NCBI GenBank assembly: GCA_026261815.1
Contig: JAMPIT010000886.1
Span: 20,194,001 to 20,258,000 of the forward strand
From: Monarcha castaneiventris obscurior
Taxonomy: Eukaryota; Chordata; Aves; Passeriformes; Monarchidae
Direction: 5' to 3'
Length of the DNA: 64,000 nt
Shown here: piece by piece, positions 12,399-25,700 of the stretch
How the letters are laid out: every line of letters starts with the position of its first letter
Numbering within the stretch: position 1 is the first letter of the stretch
The notes under the pieces: model-generated
Told to the model about the DNA's origin: nothing
The model's database searches: none
The model's input: only the letters and a program-made list of their open reading frames with translations
Made by a program: the position numbers and the translations under genes

Positions 12399-12400
12399 AA

Positions 12401-14399
12401 CTTAGTTATTAAGAATTACTAACAATTAGATGCAGTATCATTAATACCTTAAGTGTTGTAATTTCTATAATTCCTTAAATTGTTTCAGGTAACACAATTT
12501 TCTATACAAATGTACCACTAGAGTACAGCCCATATGATCTAAATTTTATATTTGCAGATTTGACTCTTTATCCCATGCAGTGGAAATGCACCAATGCCAA
12601 CAGCTGATACCTTCTTTTGTCCACCTCAGGACAGAGTCAATTATTTGTCACTTAAACAAATCCCATTAATTATAAGCCAGAATAATGCAGTCCTTATATT
12701 CACAACACTGGGATATTCAACTGAGAAAGTTTAAATTTATATAAGCAAGAGATTTGTGAAGAAAAAACTACAGTAATACAATAATGCAAAGAAATAAATG
12801 AAACTTTTTTTCACTGTAAGAGAATTTTTGAAAGTTTCAGCTATGAAATGACATGCAAAACTTGTACCTCAATCTTTTGACATGTAACAGTAGCCACTGC
12901 TTAGGAGACAGTTTAATAAATAAAAGAACTTCAGTGGTCTGCTTAAGACAATACAGATAAAGGTTCATATTAAGCCAGAGAATGACATACTCTCCATTTA
13001 TTTACACATAGGAAACTGCTCCAACTTCACAGAGGGAGGGTACTGTAGCATGAAGAGCAAAATTCATCTCTCCAGTGTGTCTGGAGTGATTAGTTTCCAG
13101 CAGATGCTTCTAAGGTCATGATTTCTGTTAGAAGCATCCCAAAAAAATGTTAGAAATGAAAGAGAGTAATGCTCCAAAACTGCATTGGCAAAAATGTTGC
13201 TGTCTCCATCCAGAGACACTGGAGTGCATTAGCTTTGAGGTCATTAAATTTCCTCTCTGTTGGAGAAGGAACAGGGCAAGAGATAGTAAATCATTCACTT
13301 GAGAAACTCTCCCAGAAAATCTCTTGGGGCCAAAAGGACCGAGGCTGTCTATTATCACTGTATGCAATGCAATCCCCCTGAAAATACGGTCTGAAGGAAA
13401 AATATCCTGAGCTGGAATGCACAGAACATTTGAAAAGTAATCACTGTGTACAAGGCATAACTTAAGACCTGTAAAGATTCTCTAGACAAGTCTGCTTACA
13501 ATTTCATACCATCCTCCACTGAAACAAACCGCCATAATTTATATCCTACCTGACAGCAACTCTCCTAAGCTGGCTGCTCTGGCTCTATCAGCCTGTAGTC
13601 CACAAAGCCCATTTCCAGAGAGCCCTGACTACCCACCTAGGTCACCAACAACTAGCTCTTCCCCTCATCTTTCCATACTCTTTTCGTAAGGAAGCCAAAG
13701 GATCGGGCTCTCTTAGGAGACACCTGCAAACTGTTATCTACTATCACCGAGACCATTACAGCTCGTGTTCGTTTCCCCATACATGAACCCTGCTGTCAGG
13801 AGAACAGCACAGTAGGAACACAAATCATGTTCAGGCTGCTGGAGAGGGCTGCGAGTCCTGCACCAGGGACATGTTACAGAATGAAGATTATTTTGCTAGT
13901 CTTTGAGCACCACAGAAACTCAGACTTTTGGTGGTGTTGGGTTTGGAGGTCGGATGGACTGAACTTTGTTCAGTTGTTTTACAATATGTGAACTAAGTCA
14001 GGTCAAGGGTACTAGAATCAGTTCAACCCTATTATGGAAAGGACAAATGATGTCCCCCACAAAGTGATAGGGTTTTCAGGAAGGGCTACAGTTCCACCAG
14101 TACAATGTGCTTGAATATTACATTTCTGAATGTCAAAGAAGAGGAGTTGTAGGTACATGTACCCTTCAGTCTTTGCTGTAATCATCAAGCATAGGACACT
14201 GACCACTTTGCTAGCTCAGTTATGGATAATAGTGTAGCCACAACCACAGACAGCTCAAAAATAGCTGGCAGTCCACACTGAGAAGTACAGTGAAAGCTCA
14301 AGACCTTAGTCCTTTCAGAGTGCGTGGTACCTGACTTGTTATCTGACCTGGACAGCGTCATAGGTGGGGCACAGGGGGAAGTCAGAGGAACACACATAC
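12401..14399. other. Intron-like DNA with one weak exon candidate
   Basis: Mostly featureless. On the minus strand the segment ending at about 13549 has a donor GCTGTCAG|GTAGGATA and, upstream, TGTGGACTACAG. It gives a 43-base interval with one open frame (ADRARAASLGELLS). The acceptor is poor in pyrimidines, so I leave it unannotated as an exon. Confidence 0.4.
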
Positions 14400-14443
14400 T
14401 TTATTTCTCTTCAGGATACTTTTCTGAATCTCCTTCATCTTTT
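14400..14443 (-). other. Candidate small minus-strand exon, weak
   Basis: The minus strand has a long pyrimidine tract, CTTTCTTTTCCCCCCTTTTC, followed by ATTTGAG|. The 44-base segment ends at AATAAA|GTATGTGTG. One frame is open throughout (KMKEIQKSILKRNK) and needs two bases at the 5' end of a codon split with the previous exon. Another reads KDEGDSEKYPEEK and then a stop. The acceptor is strong and the donor moderate. Such pairs also occur by chance in 40 kb of intron. Confidence 0.2.
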
Positions 14444-15944
14444 CTCAAATGAAAAAGGGGGGAAAAGAAAGTAAGTTTCTTGCCACACATCATTCTAGGA
14501 AGGACACACTGATGGCATTACACTTGAACATGATTCTATGCTAATGTCATAATTAGATCCCAGCTAATCCTTGTTTCAACACAGCCAAAATTGTCAACCT
14601 TTCCTATCAGAGACAACAGCTTAGGGACATTAAAGTGCAATTTACAGTTTCCTTGTTACTCCGAGGCTGCCAGAAACAGAAAATTATGGTTGCAAAATAG
14701 CAGTATTTTTCATGCAAATCCCAGGGCATTAAGTACATAAATATTATTATATACTGCATTTCACCATCTCTCTCTAGAAATCTTGTTAGGCCTTTTAAAT
14801 AATGCACAAGCATCATATTATTCCCATAAAATGGAGGAAACCATGTTCAGCACAATTACAGATGTCACTGTGGGGTGCTCCTGCACAAACATTACAGGCA
14901 TCAACTTCTACACATATCCAGTGGCAGAAACTGGCCTTTATTACAGTTGCATGTCAAATGATATCAGAAAAGGCTAAAATATTTCATAAGGACAAGGGAA
15001 ATGGTGCCCCAATCAAGGACTTGTCATCACTTCTGATTAGAAGTTCATGAACACAAAGCCTGTTTTCACTTTAGAGATGCAGGCAAAATAGCACCAGACT
15101 CAGCGATGCAAGTGAGAAATAAAACAAAAATGAAGAGAGAAAAGGAGGAAAAAAATCTCAAATTTGAAAAAGCAGGGCTGCCATGTAGTCACACTTCCAC
15201 GGTGAGAAAGAAAACACTGCTAGTTTCCTTTAGGGGCTAAGTGTACCGGCTCAAGAAAATGGAGGATGTTCTTTCTTCTCCCCCCTGCCCCCTCCCCAGC
15301 TTTGTTTTTCATCCAGATTACAGTTCAGTAAGACAGAAGAAGGAGCTAAAGAACAGAAGAGCAGAAAGAAGTACATTTTCTCCTCTACAGCCTAATAACT
15401 CCTGCCTGGTTTCAATCTTCTCTAACTACTGGGTATCACTACATATTCCCTCAGGAAGTTAGGACAGCCCTAATTAGTCTGTGATAGTGAAAGACACCTT
15501 TAACTGCTACATCCTTTCTCTCACATCCTGGAGGCCATTGGAAATTTTATCAAACTAAAGCATAGAGGGATTTGACCCAGACCAGCTACGCCTGCATTCC
15601 TATTAACCCTAGTGCCCACAGCCAACCAATCAAGGACTGGTAGCTGGGACTACCAAAAAATCCAGGTACCGTGACAGTGAGAGGACACTGGACACCAATT
15701 AAAATCCCAGTAGCTATCATCACTGTGAGCACTAGAGCACTGTAGGGAAGGGAAACACTACTGTAGATTAGGCCAGCCACTACTATGGATGTTTCCTGTT
15801 TTTGCCATGCTATGTTAAACCTAAATAAGAAATACAACAGTAAAAAAGAGGTTAAGCTTAAAATTTTTTAGTTCAGAAGCTAAGAAAATAAAAGCTTTTC
15901 CCACTGCGCCCACATGCTCCATTTTATGACTGAACCAAAGCATG
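14444..15944. other. Intron-like DNA, nothing specific
   Basis: No recognisable gene or repeat. A purine-rich stretch at about 15127-15160 would be a polypyrimidine tract on the minus strand, but no good donor follows it. Confidence 0.45.
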
Positions 15945-16015
15945 TAACAAGTTCCCTATTTTTATAGATGAAGAAACACAGGAACAGAGCTTCTAATTTA
16001 GTTACAGCTCATACC
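15945..16015 (+). mobile_element. MIR-type SINE relic
   Basis: The sequence CCCTATTTTTATAGATGAAG, then AAACACAGGAACAGAGC, then TTAGTTACAGCTCATA follows the MIR pattern CCCATTTTACAGATGAGGAAACTGAGGCACAGAGAGGTTAAGTAACTTGCCC..CACAGCTA. It is short and diverged, as expected for a very old copy. The ends are approximate. Confidence 0.55.
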
Positions 16016-19000
16016 ACCTCCTAAACCCTTATCGTCACACCCACATGGGCACCTGGAACCAGTCTTCAAATGTAAAGAAGGTGATTCCATTTTGCAACAT
16101 GATCAATTCAATTACAGCTGAAGAGACCATCAAATAAACAGAGACTACTGGCAGCAAGACAGTGGAAGGCTGCAAGCCAAGGCCATACTCATCACACAGG
16201 AAAGTTGGGGGACCTTGTGGTGAAGAGCAGAGTTCAGCTTCCTTGGAAGAAGGCTTTTGAATAATTTGCACAAGTCACTAAAATAAATACAGAATGAAAT
16301 ACTAAAAAATGCAGTGCAAGATTGATTCTAGAAGAACAATCATATTTCAACTCATAATTTTATCCGTCCTCTGGCTCTGCACACACTGTAACATGTATGC
16401 TCGTGTATTGTAAATTGAACCACCATAACATGATGAGGAAAGACTTCCAAATCAAGTTGTTTCAGGAGGTTTGGGATTGAGTTTTTTTCTTCCTTTTTTT
16501 TTTTTCCAAACCCACAATACATCCAGCTTCCATTGCTGAGTTAGTACTGCTGAACTGACAATATTTTACCTTAAGAACACCTTTGCTATGGATGGTTAAC
16601 ATGTAGATAAACTTAGATCCAGGATGCAGATGTCAAATAAAGTGAGAATAAATTAATTGGAAGAGGTCTGAAAAACTGGCATTCAGTAGCAGCCATTACT
16701 ACAGTTTGAGAGTGCAAGAAACCACTCATGTGCCATAAGGAAGAATTGCACAGCATTGTTTTAGGCTAAGTGAAAATTGCTTTCCACTGCTTCTCAAGCT
16801 TACACTTCATTATATGATGCTTCAATGAGGCAGATAAAGAAAAGATACTCTCAATTAACCACTGATAAAATGTTTTTGCACTACAACGTTTATTTGAAAT
16901 GCAAGCTTTTTGGGGCAGGAACTAAATTTACTTTTGTTTAGAGCCTGAAAAATGGAGGCTGTGGTCCTGTGTCCTACCAGCACTACTGTAATACAAATAG
17001 TGTAATAAAATAATTGTCTTCTCTCTTCCTAACTATGAGGTGCCACATCCATCGAACACAGCTATACGGAAATAGGAGATAAAACATCCTTTCATCCTCA
17101 CTGCTCTTTGCAGACATCCAGGCTGCAGTAAAAGACAGTTTATCATTTCTCTTTTAGCAGTCACAGAGCAGTTAAGTTAAATGACCTGGGGAAAACAGGT
17201 CTTGAGGAAGTCTGTAAGCTACTGAGAAAATTAGCCTCTTTTCCTCTGACTTTGTCTCTACAGAGAAGATATCATGGACTGTAAGATAACAAATAAAGTT
17301 CAATACCACTTCCTGAGTCTGGATCTTGTTCTTGGCACTACATAAAGAATAATATCCACAGATCTTCACAACAATAGGGCTTTTTTTATTGGTGGTGGTG
17401 TTCTTTTTAAAAGCTGTTTTTTCCATGATACGCACATTTCCCACAGCTCACACTGAGGTATCTGATCAGGTTTTAGACTCTTATCTTATAGTCACTGTCT
17501 CTTGTTAGTGAGTTCATCTCTGGGAATACTGCTACAAAAAGTGCTGAAAAGAGAAAGACATTGCAAAGGATCTTGTGTGAAAAGCTATTTTTGTTTAAGT
17601 GTTTTAAATCTAAAAGGCTTTTCATTCTGATTCCCCAACAAATCATTTTAGTTCATATTTATGAAAAAAATGTTCAAGGCAGATTATTGTAGATGAATTG
17701 CTACTGCAAGTGAATCATTTGAGCTTTCAATAGGAAAGCATAATGCCTGTCAAACAAATAAACATAATATTTAGAACACTCAAAGCATGCTATCAAATGG
17801 ACAGATTGCAACACTGCACATATCACCTAACCCAGCAGACACACAAGGAGTTGTTCTGTTCTCAAGCTGCAATGTCATTTACCGAAATACTTTCTTTTGT
17901 CTGAGCATCGAATATCTTATTTGTGAGGACTTTGGACTAATTCAAGATCCCTACCAACAAGCAACTTGATGCCTGATACACAGTGAATTGGACAAGTAAC
18001 ACCACTGCATAACCTTTTGTTCATACAAACAGAAACCATCCTGAAGGACACATTCATTTGAGGGCTTAGGCATTAAAGATATACTTCCATATTTCTAATG
18101 GTTTGAGTTTGTTTACCCTTCCACCTGTATTTGTATGCGATGCTGCACAATCTTTATTTCTGCTCATATTTATTTCTAAGCCTTTAATACTTGGTTCTTC
18201 TCCTGCCTCCACATGTCTCTAGGCAGTAATGAAAGCTGGAATCTATTGTAGCCCCTAAAACCACTCTCTGAAAGACTTAAAGCCTAGGAATCAGTCATCA
18301 CAACCCTTTCCATTATATTGGTTCCTTCCCCATTTAGCATGTTCCATAATCTATCATCACTTTGTCTTATAACAGTCACAATAAAAACCCAGTAAACATG
18401 GAGCTTCCACATCTAATCATTTCAAAGATTACTTAAACTAGAATAAACTGCAAAATTTCCAGAAGCAGGCTTACAATAAATATTCAGACTTTCATTTCTA
18501 GGGTGAGAATGGGTCTGAAGCTTTTCTTGTACAATATATTGTCCTACATAACAAGAGTCTCTGCATAAATGGAAATTAAATATTCATTAACTAACTGTAC
18601 TTGGTATGCAAGCCAGCACAAAACAAAACTGCCTATTGTAGCAAAAAAGGAGGCAGACATATTCAAGAACCTGGAATGAAAAACTTTAAAGGGGATATTA
18701 ATGGACTTCCATTTAACAGCTCACTACAGAGCTTCAGCATTTTCAAGTGACAGCAGCATGCCATTACAACTAATGCCAATACAGTAATATTTTCCCAGCT
18801 GTATATACAGCCTTTGCTAACCACTGCTCAAAAACAGGTGTTTTGTCCTCTCCATGTGGTACATTCTCAGAAAAGTGTTATTGACTTTTTCTACTCAGGA
18901 TATTCAGAGAGGTCCAAGGTATTTGGGAACCCAACTGCTATTAAGAATCTCATGCCTTTCAGCACCTGTGAAATTCTCAGTAAAATAAACAAGGGAATTT

Positions 19001-22000
19001 GTCTTGACATTTCAAACTTAGCTTTTGAGACAAAATAGCTCTTTGGAATTTGGGGCTTAAATTTTATTACATGGTGTGCTTCTCTCAACACCAATGTGCC
19101 TAACCAACAACACTCTGTTGTGTTTTGCTACCCATTATCCTCCTTTGTCCTGAGAAAAGAATGAGCTAGGACTATAATTCCCAGACAAAACACTTTAACT
19201 TAGAAATATGAACCTCTGCTGCTTCAGATTAAAAGACTTTGCCCATCAGCTCTAAGAATGCAACAAATACAAAAAGCTCTAGCGTGTGGTCCAGCCCTAG
19301 GGTATACAGAGCCACCCTTTATTACTGAGATCTATCCTACCATGACACTGTTGTATGTTAATAAAGGTTTCTCTGACTTCTCTTGACTTCTCTACCTTTA
19401 TCACTTTTAATGATAAGTGTTCTTCAGCATCCAGTAAATTCCAGGTGTACTTGACAATGCAATAATTTCCAAGGGTTACAGAGAAAACCAAATATTTGAT
19501 ATTTAGAAGTAAATAAAGAAAAAATTCCTCTTTGCAGTGTTTCTGAGGAATCGTTTTGCATTAATCTCATAGAAGTCTTAAGAGAGAATAAAAAACAGGC
19601 ACTGTGTGATGCTAGAAGATGTAAAACCCAGAAAGACCACCCAAAATTTTCCCCTTGGAATTCACTGCACACTTGAAACAACCTGGTTGAATGGGCAACA
19701 CATGAATCAGAGATAGATCTGTCTCTCTCAAACTTCTTCAGCAGCCTTGAGATAAATGGCATTGCTCAGACTGCCCAACTCTGGTGTTGTGACTACTGTG
19801 CATTTTAGTTCAAGATCACAATAAGCACTTTAGACTACCTAAAATTCAAGAAAAGCCTGGCTCCTTACACCACCAATGGATGAGAATAAACATAATGTCT
19901 ATATTGCATACCTATCACTGGTATTTGAATACAGCCCAAAGTGATATCCCAACAGATCCTAGGATTCTCAACCCACATAACCTGTACAAATTTTAATTCT
20001 GATACTAGTAGACATAACACCAAAGTCAAGGACAGATGAACTTAAAAAAGTTAGCCACATGCTTGAAAACAAACTTCTCCCTTGAGCAGGAACCTTCTCA
20101 ACTGACTGTTAAGAACTTAGTGCCAATTCTCTGAGATACACAAAATCGATAATCATCATATAACTAAATATCTCCAAAGATCTAAATATCAAAATGCCTG
20201 AGAATCACAGTGCTGCACAGGTGAATTTTTGAAGACATACTGAGTATTTACGGGACCCAATTCTGCAGCTTCTGAAGTTTTTGCATGTTTCCTCATTCCT
20301 CTGCTAGGAGAAAGATGAAGTTAAGTAGTAAGTTTAAAGAATAAGTTTAAAAATTTTTCAAGAAATTTCATTGGAAACAAACAGAAGTTCCTAAAGGACT
20401 GTCTACTGAATGTGTGCCCAAAAAACAAACTAGCAAGAATTCCAAGCTGAACAAAAGTAATCCAAGGAATGGCAGTATTTTGAGGAGATGCTAAGGTTCA
20501 AGCTGATGAGATATCAACCATGGATTTCTCTAACAGTTGCTAATGTCTCTTGTAAGTCTTTATTCATATCAACAGAAGAAGTGTGAAATGGCTCCAGACT
20601 GAGCCCAGCTGGTGCTGGAAGTGGCACAGGCTACATATGTGTCCTATCAGCCCCACATCCACTCCAGCCCAGCACTGAAACACGGCCTAACTCAAACTGG
20701 TGACTCACAGCACTTTGAAATACAAACATCAGTAACAAATTCAAAGCCTTTCACCTCTTCTTCAGCAATCTGAATCAAATTACTAATTTCAGAATGCCAA
20801 AAACTGCCAAAAACTGTTGTGCTTTGGCCATTGTTTTGTGGCCTTGGGGGATGCTTCCAGGCTAGTTCCCAGTGTCCAGCAGGCAGCTATACAAAGGTGT
20901 TTAGGCACCTGGAGATACATGAAGTCTCCTAATAAGATCTACAGTGTGAATTAGGATTCTAATTTACTTAGGCAATTCTGAAATCCCATTTAGAGTCTAA
21001 CGGCTCTTAAGCAAATAAATACCTTGAAAATCTGACTCCAGGTCACTTAAAGTATAAAGATTATAACAATGGATGTCAGCAGTCAGTAGTCTCAACACAA
21101 AGGCTGCATGTCTTGTCAGAGGTGCAATTTACCCTTTAATTCCAGAGACAAATCCCCCGGAAGAAGAATAAAGGACTTTACAGAATATAAATGGAGGAGA
21201 CTGGGCAGCCTTATTAGCATAACCATTTGCTACCTAGAGATTCTGCACTTTCAGAGGAGTACTGAATGGCATAAAAGACTACTATTTCTAATTATATCTA
21301 GTATTAATATATATAAACACCACTTTTATAACATTTCCTCTAAGTTAAAAGATCACATATCAATTATTACTAGGGAGGATTCTAAACAAACACCAAATGG
21401 TGCCTAAAACAGAAAAAGACCCAAAATTATTTCTTAAGCATTGAATAGTGCCAAAATATAGATATAGTCAAACATATCTCGTTTCCTTACGACCCTTTGG
21501 GAATCCTTCCCTTTGGGAAGCTGTCCTGGGAGCAAATACCCAGCTGCCATTCCCAGAGTAGCACAGTTCTATCCCATATCCTTACATCAGATTTTTGCAG
21601 AACTGCCACGATATAGTCCAAAAGATGAAAGCTTGAAGAAAGGTTTTTGATTCCACTGTAGAACCAGCAGATCTTCTTCACCCTCCTGTCACTCTGCTCT
21701 AACAAGAGAAATGAATGCTTTTCTGAAGGCTGAGAAAAGCTGGAATCAGTGCCTGCAATGGTTTAAAAATGGCTTGGTTCTGTTAAAGGCAATGTTGATT
21801 AACACCAACTGGAGATGTAATTTTTTAAACCAAGTCTCTTCTAGGCACAGAAGGGTTTCATTCTTCAGTAGCTAAACTGAGAATACAGTGATTTCAAGAT
21901 GAGGTTTTAAATAAAATGTTTAAAAAACACATAACCCAGCCTGCAACTCGAAATTCCTGTTTTTTCCTGAAACAATGCAGAGCAAAATTGCAGAACAGTG

Positions 22001-22629
22001 TAGCTCCCTCATTAAATTGGCCAATGCATGTAAACACAAATGAAATCATGCCTCACTAAAAAATATTTTCTAGCTACTCACTAAAATAGCTTTAAGAGAC
22101 CAGGTCCTTACATGGAATAAAATGGCTTTCTCTGCAGTCCTAAGCCAAACTCTCCTCTGGAATGACATTTTAAGTAATATAAACAGTTTAAAGGCAAATG
22201 TAGAGCAGAGCAGTGCAGTTTTATACAATCAACAACATTGAAATTTATTATTCTGTGCTGAATTAAGCTCTTTATATTGTTTCTACTTAAAAAGGAAAAG
22301 TATCAAACACAACAATTCCTACAAATTTATCTTTCACAACAAACATTTTCATATTCTATTTGCAATTTCATCAAACGAGCACGCCCAAGTCAAGTGGCAG
22401 AATTTTGGCTGTACTGATCTGAAAACACTATAAGCTTTGCCCTTTCTACCACTCGGGCAACTTAAATGGAGGCAGGAGTCCTCCCACTACTTTTTCCAAT
22501 AAACTTTGCAACAATGGTCACATAAAACTCCTGGAACACATGACTTAGATACAAAGAGATGCTTTTCAAAATACCTGCTTGAACTCTTCTATCAGAAATG
22601 CAGAAACTTTATGTAGAGACAAAAATCCC
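16016..22629. other. Long non-coding stretch, no gene seen
   Basis: About 6.6 kb of AT-rich DNA. On the minus strand a strong acceptor (TTGCAATGTCTTTCTCTTTTCAG|) at about 17543 is followed by a short frame ending LTRDSDYKIRV and a stop, with AATAAA at 17390-17385. This is listed in the findings as a possible terminal exon. Pyrimidine runs at 16487-16506 and an 11-bp tandem duplication near 20799-20820 are minor. The 112-codon frame at 19424-19762 resembles nothing I know. Confidence 0.45.
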
Positions 22630-22790
22630 TTCCAGGCACTCTAATGTTCAGAGCGTGGTGAGATGAGTCATTAACCCTCACAACTTCCCAGTACTCTGTG
22701 TACAACCATTCTCATTTTATCTGGGAACACAGGTGAGAAACAAGAGAAAAAGGCTCATCATCAGCACACAGCATTATAACAAACTGCAAG
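22630..22790 (+). mobile_element. MIR SINE relic, near-complete core
   Basis: The segment follows the MIR consensus in order: TCCAGGCACT...TTCAGAGCG (for CCAGGCACTGT..TAAGCGC), then GTCATTAACCCTCACAAC (for CTCATTTAATCCTCACAAC), then CATTCTCATTTTATCTGGGA and ACACAGGTGAGAAAC (for CCCATTTTACAGATGAGGAAACTGAGG), then CATCAGCACACAGC (for GGTCACACAGC). Together these span most of the conserved core and show plus orientation. It is the best MIR copy in the window. Confidence 0.75.
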
Positions 22791-25700
22791 TAAGACTTTC
22801 ACCTTTTAGTTCCAGTTCACAAGTGGTTCTGAATGTTTGTAAATAAAGCCTAACATACATTTACACAGAAACCGAAGGACAAAAATTACCAAGTGGAAAG
22901 TGCTACAAAGCCATCTGAAACCCAGCCCTTGGCAGGGCCTGTTCCCTGCACCTGACTCCCTCCCCAGGACCCAGACACAGCTCTGCCCTCATGGTGTCCT
23001 GGTGTGGCATCTCGCAGCCAAAGGCTCTGCAGCACATCACAAACATTTGTCAAAGCATGTTTCAATCCATGATACATGTGTGGGGGTGGATTTGGTGTGA
23101 TAACCACTCCTCCCCATTTCACACATGAATTAATGAAGGTATAAAGTGGTGGGTGGACATCAGCAGGAGCACAGGGTTAGCCAGGGCTGCCAGCCCAGGC
23201 AAGCTGGGGAGAAGCTACTCAGTAACCTGAATCTCAGATGCATCAGAATAATTGCTAAGAGAAGGAAAAGCCTGACTGAAAAGGAAATCAGAGCAGTAGT
23301 GACAAAGGAGAAAAATAAGCAGATGGCTGTATGTTAAACTAGGATAGAGGAGTGTTTAGGAAAACTGGAATGCCTAGGTTTAGCCAGGACAAGAGCAAAA
23401 CCAGTAAGAAATAGTTGCTAAGTATTACTTCAGATAAAATTTCAGAATAGCAGCACCGCCAACAAAGAATTACAGAAGCAGGGAATTTAGACTCTAAGCC
23501 CATGGATGAGGAAATACAACTGTAACAGTTTAAAGGAGAAATTTCACACAGAACATTTGGAGACAGAAATTGCAATCACAGTCCTGTCAGACCAACCTGG
23601 GTCTGACACACATTTTTATCATTATCATTGGAGAACTTTGATGGATGATTTTTGCACCTTATAACAGCCACTCAGAGCACTACTTGCTTTTAGGAGTTGC
23701 ACTGTAGTTCATTAGAGATACAAGAGTTGCAACAATGAGCTCTGAATTAAGGTTTTTGTGGCACAAGTCATTCTGGGCTTCAAATTGCAGAATCTGGCTA
23801 TCTTACAATCTTTATGCAATTTATCTTTATGCAATAAAAGCTGAGTTTACATGACCACTTCGAAACCAGGGCTATGGCTAAACATTCACAAATCAGGGAC
23901 ACCTGCCTTTCTCAAGAATTTTGTTTTAATCAATGTTTTGCTTTGTTTTTCAGGTAACCTTATATATTAGATATTTTGAATCTTTATTATATTTCATTTT
24001 TTCTTGTTTGGTTCAGACTTTTAGAAATCCCATTTTGATGCTTCCCTCTGAAAATTCTTTCTGTTGTTTTCAAGAGAAACAATAATCCTGCAATAGGACA
24101 CCGCTGTATCGTAATGAAAATAATTCTTAATTTTTTCTTTTCCAAGCATGTCAAGAAGGAGGTCAGAAAGGAGAGAAGAGCTCATACTTAATCATCTGAA
24201 GTACTTCATAAATAATTTTAAGTGCCTGAAAAGCATCAATAACTAATTAACTAATTTAAATCTGAGCCTGAGCCATCCAATTTTTATCTCAATTTTAAAA
24301 TACAAGGTATTTATAATCTTAAAAGATCCTCAGATTCTGGGTTCAGACCTTACTAGTGAAAGAAGAGGAAAACATAAAGGAATTCTGAGAGCACTCACAT
24401 TACTCAGATACTGTTTTGGAGGAGAGGAGGGATCAGCTGTAGAGATATCCACATATGAAAGTCACAGAACTTTCATTGATGCTTTTGTCTATCATTAAAC
24501 AATCTTTTATTGCCAATGACCTCTTTACTGGTTACCCTCATGCTGCTCAGGAGAGGAAATAAAAAGATCAGTGTCTAATGTTCCAGACAGAAACCATGAC
24601 AATATTTTTTTTAAATGCTGAATTTAAATTCTGGTAGACTGATGAGACTGAAAGACAAGTTAGAGTGAAATGGTCTCAGGTTCAGTGAACCAAGTGTAAA
24701 GGTCTTTATGACTACATTGGCATTTTTGCCTCAGTTGCAGGCATCAGTAACTATTGGAGTAGGTCACCTGAGAATTTAAATAGAATCACACATTTCTAAT
24801 GAAAAAACGGCCCACGTGAGTTAATACAGCTCCATATCACCTTAATTACATATAGCAATTACAATTACAGCAGCACTGCTACTGGGATGTAATTACTGCA
24901 ACTGAGCTTTTCCACGCTCCATGCAGGCATTTTCATGGCAGCTTCATGCAGCATCACCTGAACTTGCATTACAAAATCAGTGGCAAGGACCAGAATGTGA
25001 ACTCTGTCCAGACAAAAGGATGGGGCTTTTGCTGGTCTGAGTTGGCTCAGAAATAGAAAGAACAAAATTTAATTTCTGTGTAGAATAGTGAGGTTCCTTA
25101 AAGCAGGAGCTAAAAGTAAGAGAAGGCATTTTCCCTCAGAGAAAAAGGACAGCCACTGTACTCTATGGAAAATACACTTTAGTGATCATTCCAAATTCAT
25201 GATGATGATGGCCCTTAAGGCCAAAAACGACCAACTGAACTAAACCCACAGTATTCTTCTCCTGTTTCTGTGCTTCTTAAAAAGAGGGATCTGGAATTCT
25301 GGGCTATCTTGAAGTACCTAGAAAGACAGCTTTCCAGTTAGTTACCAGCCTTAACAGCATCCAAAAACATGGTCCACACCATATGGTTTGCTTCATGGCG
25401 TGCTGATATGATGAATTTCACACAGAGAAGGCATTACAGTCCTTTTACATTAACTTTGCAAGGTTGTTTTCCCCAGTTTAGTGTCAGTGTTCACCAGAAT
25501 CACAGACTCAGGCTGCACTGGAGTAATCAAATGCAGCTCTACTGACAGCAGTTTGCTGAAATCCAGTCGGAAATTCTACTTCTAATCTTGCCTGAACTTA
25601 AGGCTGAATAAAGTAAATCAGTACAGAAAAAAAGTGTCACTCCCTCATCCATTTCCTAAAGATAGCAGCAACAATGTGAGGAAGAGCTGAGGCTGTAAAG

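Larger units (their letters stand above)
11188..12400 (-). mobile_element. CR1 LINE, 5'-truncated, with broken ORF2
   Basis: This is the 3' 1.2 kb of a CR1 non-LTR retrotransposon in minus orientation. Its 3' end is at 11188-11240, where the minus strand reads AAAGACC...CCAACCTAGCTGATTCTGATT. Moving upstream, the ORF2 C-terminal region is visible in pieces. The minus frame at 11356-11637 contains [17 protein letters not shown] and [15 protein letters not shown]. The frame at 11634-11822 contains [20 protein letters not shown]. Around 12126-12176 the reverse-transcriptase palm stretch [13 protein letters not shown] is recognisable. Frameshifts separate these blocks, so the element is dead. Full CR1 elements run to about 4.5 kb, so roughly three quarters is missing at the 5' end. 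CR1 copies normally lack target-site duplications and none is evident. The 5' boundary near 12400 is approximate. Confidence 0.93.

Noticed and set aside
13549..13587. Minus-strand interval with frame ADRARAASLGELLS and donor GTCAG|GTAGGATA
   Set aside because: The acceptor has almost no pyrimidine tract, and its phase does not fit the neighbouring candidates.
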